This document shows positions 24,802 through 27,995 of a stretch of 27,995 bases of DNA, piece by piece. The notes under the pieces are model-generated. The model was not told where the DNA came from, ran no database searches, and worked only from the letters and a program-made list of their open reading frames with translations. Source of the DNA: Acidimicrobiales bacterium (GTDB lineage Bacteria; Actinomycetota; Acidimicrobiia; Acidimicrobiales; SZUA-35). The DNA lies in NCBI GenBank assembly GCA_024641625.1, contig JAHECQ010000005.1, positions 1-27,995 of the forward strand, in the 5' to 3' direction. Made by a program: the position numbers and the translations under genes. Each line of letters opens with the position of its first letter. The stretch's first letter is position 1.

Positions 24802-24830
24802 TTGCCTCGAGCCTCAAATGTACGTATATT
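24802..24830 (+). promoter_or_regulatory. Promoter with overlapping palindrome of the SulP/CstB-like operon
   Basis: TTGCCT (24802-24807), a 17-base spacer, TATATT (24825-24830) and then 7 bases to the ATG at 24838, which would be the transcription start. AATGTACGTATATT (24817-24830) is a near-perfect 14-bp palindrome (one mismatched pair) overlapping the -10, a natural repressor site. No ribosome site precedes the ATG, so the message is probably leaderless. Confidence 0.65.
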
Positions 24831-24837
24831 CGGTCAT

Positions 24838-26499
24838 ATGAGTACGGCAAGCCGGTTCCTCCCCTTCCTCCGGTGGCTGCCGTTGCTCGACCGTCCGACG
24901 GTGCATGCCGACGTCGCTGCCGGCATGACGACGGCCACGATGCTCGTCCCCCAGGCCATGGCCTACGCGCTGCTCGCCGGGCTGCCGCCCGAGGTCGGGC
25001 TGTACTCCTCGATCATTCCGCTGTTCGCCTACGCCGTCTTCGGCACGTCGCGACAACTGGCCGTGGGCCCGGCTGCCATCTCCTCGCTCCTGACCGCAGC
25101 CGGACTCGCCGGCCTGGTGGCCGAAGGATCGATCGACTATCTGCAGGCAGCTGCTCTGCTGGCAGTGATGGTTGGTGTCATCCGAGCCGCACTGGGTGTG
25201 GCGCGACTCGGCTTTCTGGTCGCCTATCTCGGCCACACCGTGCTGGTCGGATTCACCGCCGCCGCAGCCCTCATCATCGGCTTCTCGCAGGCCAAGCATG
25301 CGCTCGGCATCGAGCTGCCTCGGACCGATGGCTTCCTCGAAACCGTGAGCGAGGTGATTCGCCATGCCTCCGAGGCCAAGCCGGTCACCATGTTGCTGAC
25401 CGCCTCGTGCATTCTCGGTCTCGTGGCGCTCAAGCGGGTGATGCCGAGGTTGCCGGCCGCGCTGGTGGTGGTCGTCGTCTCGATCGCCGCGGTCAAGCTG
25501 TTCGGACTGGAAGCCAGAGGGGTTCATGTCGTGGGTGAGATCCCTCGATCGCTTCCTCGGTTCGTCGTGCCGACCGTCGACGCTGGGCGCCTGGGCGATC
25601 TTGCCGGGACGGCCATCATCATCTCCATCGTCGGGTTCATGGAGTCGATTGCGGTGGCCAAGCTCTTCGCTCGCCGGAACAACTACGAGGTCGATGCCAA
25701 CTCCGAGCTCATCGGGCTCGGCGCGGCCAATGTCGCCGCCGGATTCTTCGGCGGATATCCGGTCAACGGCGGATTGGGCCGCACGGCCGTCAATGCCAGC
25801 GCCGGCGCCCGAACCCCGTTGGCGTCGATCGTGACCGGCACGCTGGTCCTGATCACCGTTGCCTTCCTCACGCCGCTGTTCTCGTCGCTGCCCAATGCCG
25901 CGCTTGCGGCGATCATCATCAAGGCGGTCATCGGTCTGATCGACGTGACCGAGATTCGGCGGATCGCCGTCGTCAAGCCGTCCGACCTCATCGGGCTCGG
26001 TGTTGCCTTCTTCGGTACCTTGTTGCTCGGTGTGGAGCTTGGCATCGCCACCGGGGTGGCGTCGTCGCTTCTGGTCGTGGCCTGGCGACGACTCGTCGGT
26101 GACAAATCGGCGCCGCAGCCCGACGAGGGGGAGTCCGATGCGCACCTCGTGCCTCTGGCGGGCGTGCTGTCCTTCGTCAATGCCAGAACGATCAAGGACG
26201 AACTTGCGGCCCAGCGGGGCGCCTACGTCATCGTCGATCTGTCGGCGGTTTCCGACGTCGATGCAGTTGCCGCCGACTCGCTGGGCGAGGCCATCGCCGA
26301 GCTGCGCGCCCGAGGGATCGCTGTCCACTTCGCCGGAGCACGACCATCGGTGCTCGGGGTGCTCGATCGATCCCAACTGTTCCTGTCGCACCTTCCCTTC
26401 CCGACCACCTCTCATCCCACGATCCACGCTGCCCGGCTCTTCCTCGAACACGCAGGTGTCGAGGCCGGTGGATCTCAGCAAGAAAGGACTTCCCGATGA
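24838..26499 (+). CDS. SulP-family anion transporter with STAS domain
   Basis: 553-residue inner-membrane protein. The SulP signature region is MLVPQAMAYALLAGLPPEVGLYSSIIPLFAYAVFGTSRQLAVGPAA (about 35-80), with many hydrophobic segments to about residue 425, GFFGGYPVNGGLGRTAVNASAGARTPLASIVTG near 303, and a cytosolic STAS domain (about 435-545). The family moves sulfate, bicarbonate, dicarboxylates and related anions. It overlaps the persulfide dioxygenase gene by 4 bases (ATGA), pointing to sulfate, sulfite or thiosulfate; direction and cargo are inferred. The ATG at 24838 is chosen over TTG 24802 because that codon lies in the predicted -35. Confidence 0.93.
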   Translation: MSTASRFLPFLRWLPLLDRPTVHADVAAGMTTATMLVPQAMAYALLAGLPPEVGLYSSIIPLFAYAVFGTSRQLAVGPAAISSLLTAAGLAGLVAEGSIDYLQAAALLAVMVGVIRAALGVARLGFLVAYLGHTVLVGFTAAAALIIGFSQAKHALGIELPRTDGFLETVSEVIRHASEAKPVTMLLTASCILGLVALKRVMPRLPAALVVVVVSIAAVKLFGLEARGVHVVGEIPRSLPRFVVPTVDAGRLGDLAGTAIIISIVGFMESIAVAKLFARRNNYEVDANSELIGLGAANVAAGFFGGYPVNGGLGRTAVNASAGARTPLASIVTGTLVLITVAFLTPLFSSLPNAALAAIIIKAVIGLIDVTEIRRIAVVKPSDLIGLGVAFFGTLLLGVELGIATGVASSLLVVAWRRLVGDKSAPQPDEGESDAHLVPLAGVLSFVNARTIKDELAAQRGAYVIVDLSAVSDVDAVAADSLGEAIAELRARGIAVHFAGARPSVLGVLDRSQLFLSHLPFPTTSHPTIHAARLFLEHAGVEAGGSQQERTSR

Positions 26500-27875
26500 A
26501 GTTCACCCAGTACTACCTCGACTGTCTCTCCCATGCCTCCTACCTGATCGGTGACGAAACCACCGGTCGAGCTGTCGTCGTCGATCCTCGACGCGATGTC
26601 GATGAGTACCTGCGCGACGCTGCGGAAGCCGGCCTGACCATCGAATTGGTGCTCGAGACGCACTTCCACGCCGACTTCCTCTCCGGTCATCTCGAGCTGG
26701 CCGAGGCGACGGGTGCGGAGATCGGCTATTCGTCGGTGGCCGAGACCGAGTTCCCCATTCGCAAACTGGACGACGGTGAGCGCATCTCGCTCGGCGAGGT
26801 CCAGCTCGAGATCCGTCACACGCCGGGGCACACCCCCGAGTCGATCAGCATCGTGGTCTGGGAGCGGGCGGACGATGCCGAGCCCTACGGTGTGTTGACC
26901 GGCGACACGCTGTTCATCGGTGACGTCGGGCGCCCCGATCTCCTGGCGTCCATCGGCTTCTCGCGAGACGAGTTGGCCGATTCGCTCTACGACAGCCTGC
27001 ACGACCAGTTGCTGACCCTGCCCGATGCGACTCGTGTCTATCCGGCCCACGGCGCCGGTTCGGCCTGCGGCAAGAACCTCTCGACCGACACCTGGTCGAC
27101 CATCGGGGACCAGCGCGTCAACAACTACGCGCTGTTGGCTCCGGACAAGAAGACCTTCGTCGACCTGGTCACCGAGGGCCAGCCACCTGCGCCGGAGTAC
27201 TTCGTGTACGACGCCGTGCTGAACCGAAAGGACCGGCCACTCCTGGACGAGACGAAGCCGCCTGAGTCGCTCGAGTTGGCCGAGTTCGACCGTCTCGTCG
27301 ACGCCGGTGCAGTGATCATCGATGGTCGAGATCCCGAGGAGTTCGCTCAAGGGCACCTGGCGGGTTCGGTGAATGTCGGTCTGCAGGGTCGCTACGCCGA
27401 GTTCGCCGGGTCGGTGGTCGCCACCGACGCTGACATCGTGCTGGTCGTGAACGAAGGGTTCGAGACCGAGGCCAAGAACCGACTGGCGCGCATCGGGTTC
27501 GACCGCGTCGTCGGCGCACTGGCCAATCCTCTGGGAGCGATGGCGGATCATCCCGAGCGGGTTCGCCGCGCCTCGCGCTTGACGGTCCCGCAATTCGAGG
27601 ATCGGCAGGCGGCCATCGAGGACCTCCAGCTGGTCGACATCCGAAATCCGGGAGAGATCGCCATCGGGTCGATCAGCGGGTCCAAGGCCATTCCGGTGGG
27701 TCAGCTTCCCTCCCGGCTGGATGAGCTCGATCCCAACGCACCAACCGTCGTGTACTGCGCAGGCGGCTACCGGTCCTCGGTTGCGGCCAGTCTGCTTCGC
27801 CAGCGTGGGTTCAGCGATGTGTCCGACATCCTGGGAGGCTACGGCGCGTGGCTCGAGCTGCGTCAGACCGTGTGA
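26496..27875 (+). CDS. CstB-like persulfide dioxygenase with two rhodanese domains
   Basis: 459 residues. Residues 1-240 form an ETHE1/PDO-type metallo-beta-lactamase domain. THFHADFLSGH (His56, His58, Asp60), TPGHTPES (His112) and LTGDTLFIGDVGRPD (Asp137) give the expected mononuclear iron site His56-His112-Asp137. GSACGK holds Cys191. Residues about 275-350 are a rhodanese-like domain whose active Cys position is Asn319 (VVNEG), so it is inactive. Residues about 365-455 are a rhodanese with Cys421 (VVYCAGGYRSS). This order and length match Staphylococcus CstB, which oxidises persulfides and generates thiosulfate. It is coupled to the SulP gene; AAGGA lies 8 bases before the ATG. The likely role is sulfide/persulfide detoxification. 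Confidence 0.93.
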   Translation: MKFTQYYLDCLSHASYLIGDETTGRAVVVDPRRDVDEYLRDAAEAGLTIELVLETHFHADFLSGHLELAEATGAEIGYSSVAETEFPIRKLDDGERISLGEVQLEIRHTPGHTPESISIVVWERADDAEPYGVLTGDTLFIGDVGRPDLLASIGFSRDELADSLYDSLHDQLLTLPDATRVYPAHGAGSACGKNLSTDTWSTIGDQRVNNYALLAPDKKTFVDLVTEGQPPAPEYFVYDAVLNRKDRPLLDETKPPESLELAEFDRLVDAGAVIIDGRDPEEFAQGHLAGSVNVGLQGRYAEFAGSVVATDADIVLVVNEGFETEAKNRLARIGFDRVVGALANPLGAMADHPERVRRASRLTVPQFEDRQAAIEDLQLVDIRNPGEIAIGSISGSKAIPVGQLPSRLDELDPNAPTVVYCAGGYRSSVAASLLRQRGFSDVSDILGGYGAWLELRQTV

Positions 27876-27898
27876 CCGCCCCCCGCCGGCCTCGGACC

Positions 27899-27995
27899 AT
27901 GGGTGCCAATGCCGTGCGAGCCAATGGAAACCGACGTCCAGCGGGCCCGTCGATGCGTCGGCGGGTCGTGCTGTCGACGCTCCTGCCACTCACCC
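27899..27995 (+). CDS. Possible start of a membrane or exported protein (partial)
   Basis: A frame open to the window edge reads MGANAVRANGNRRPAGPSM and then RRRVVLSTLLPLT. From ATG 27953 the basic MRRRVV followed by a hydrophobic run looks like a signal anchor, as at the N-terminus of a sensor kinase or exported protein. Starts at 27899, 27914 (GTG) or 27953 are all possible. Too little is visible to name a family. Confidence 0.35.
   Translation, partial: MGANAVRANGNRRPAGPSMRRRVVLSTLLPLT

Overview
This is a high-GC, gene-dense chromosomal segment from an actinobacterium, most likely of the Acidimicrobiia type. That placement is inference: it rests on strong G/C at third codon positions, GTG and TTG starts, an F420-type luciferase-like oxidoreductase, MaoC, SDR and PhyH catabolic enzymes, a DtxR/IdeR-type regulator and a SulP transporter. 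No tRNA, rRNA, CRISPR array, insertion sequence or phage gene is visible. No gap between genes exceeds about 210 bases.

Bases 1-5900 are catabolic. They hold the C-terminal part of an HpaB/4-hydroxybutyryl-CoA dehydratase family enzyme, an ABM-domain protein, an F420-type oxidoreductase, an overlapping MaoC hydratase and CitE-type CoA-ester lyase pair, a PhyH-type dioxygenase and a zinc alcohol dehydrogenase. Bases 6040-11833 form a methionine-cycle operon in which an ArsR-methyltransferase fusion, metF and metH overlap by 4 bp at each junction, with an AT-rich dyad at the promoter. Bases 11856-14314 hold an EEP-fold hydrolase, L-threonine aldolase and a DtxR-family regulator. Bases 14367-16828 hold a phosphotransferase fused to a DUF6285-like domain, together with an SDR that follows a perfect palindrome. 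Bases 16955-19236 hold a membrane methyltransferase, a PfkB kinase and a hotdog-like protein in one tight operon. Bases 19415-24687 hold a GntR/HutC regulator, leuS, a cation-diffusion transporter with a pentapeptide-repeat metal-binding tail, and an iron-type superoxide dismutase closed by a clear intrinsic terminator. Bases 24802-27875 hold a SulP transporter overlapping a CstB-like persulfide dioxygenase/rhodanese behind a promoter that carries its own palindrome. A possible new gene begins at the right edge.

The best candidates for something under-described are the SulP plus CstB-like sulfur operon, the ArsR-methyltransferase/metF/metH operon, the repeated pattern of -10 hexamers 6-8 bases before start codons (leaderless mRNAs), and in-frame tandem repeats at the ends of three unrelated proteins. 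Everything here was read by eye; family assignments come from recognised motifs and no database search was run.
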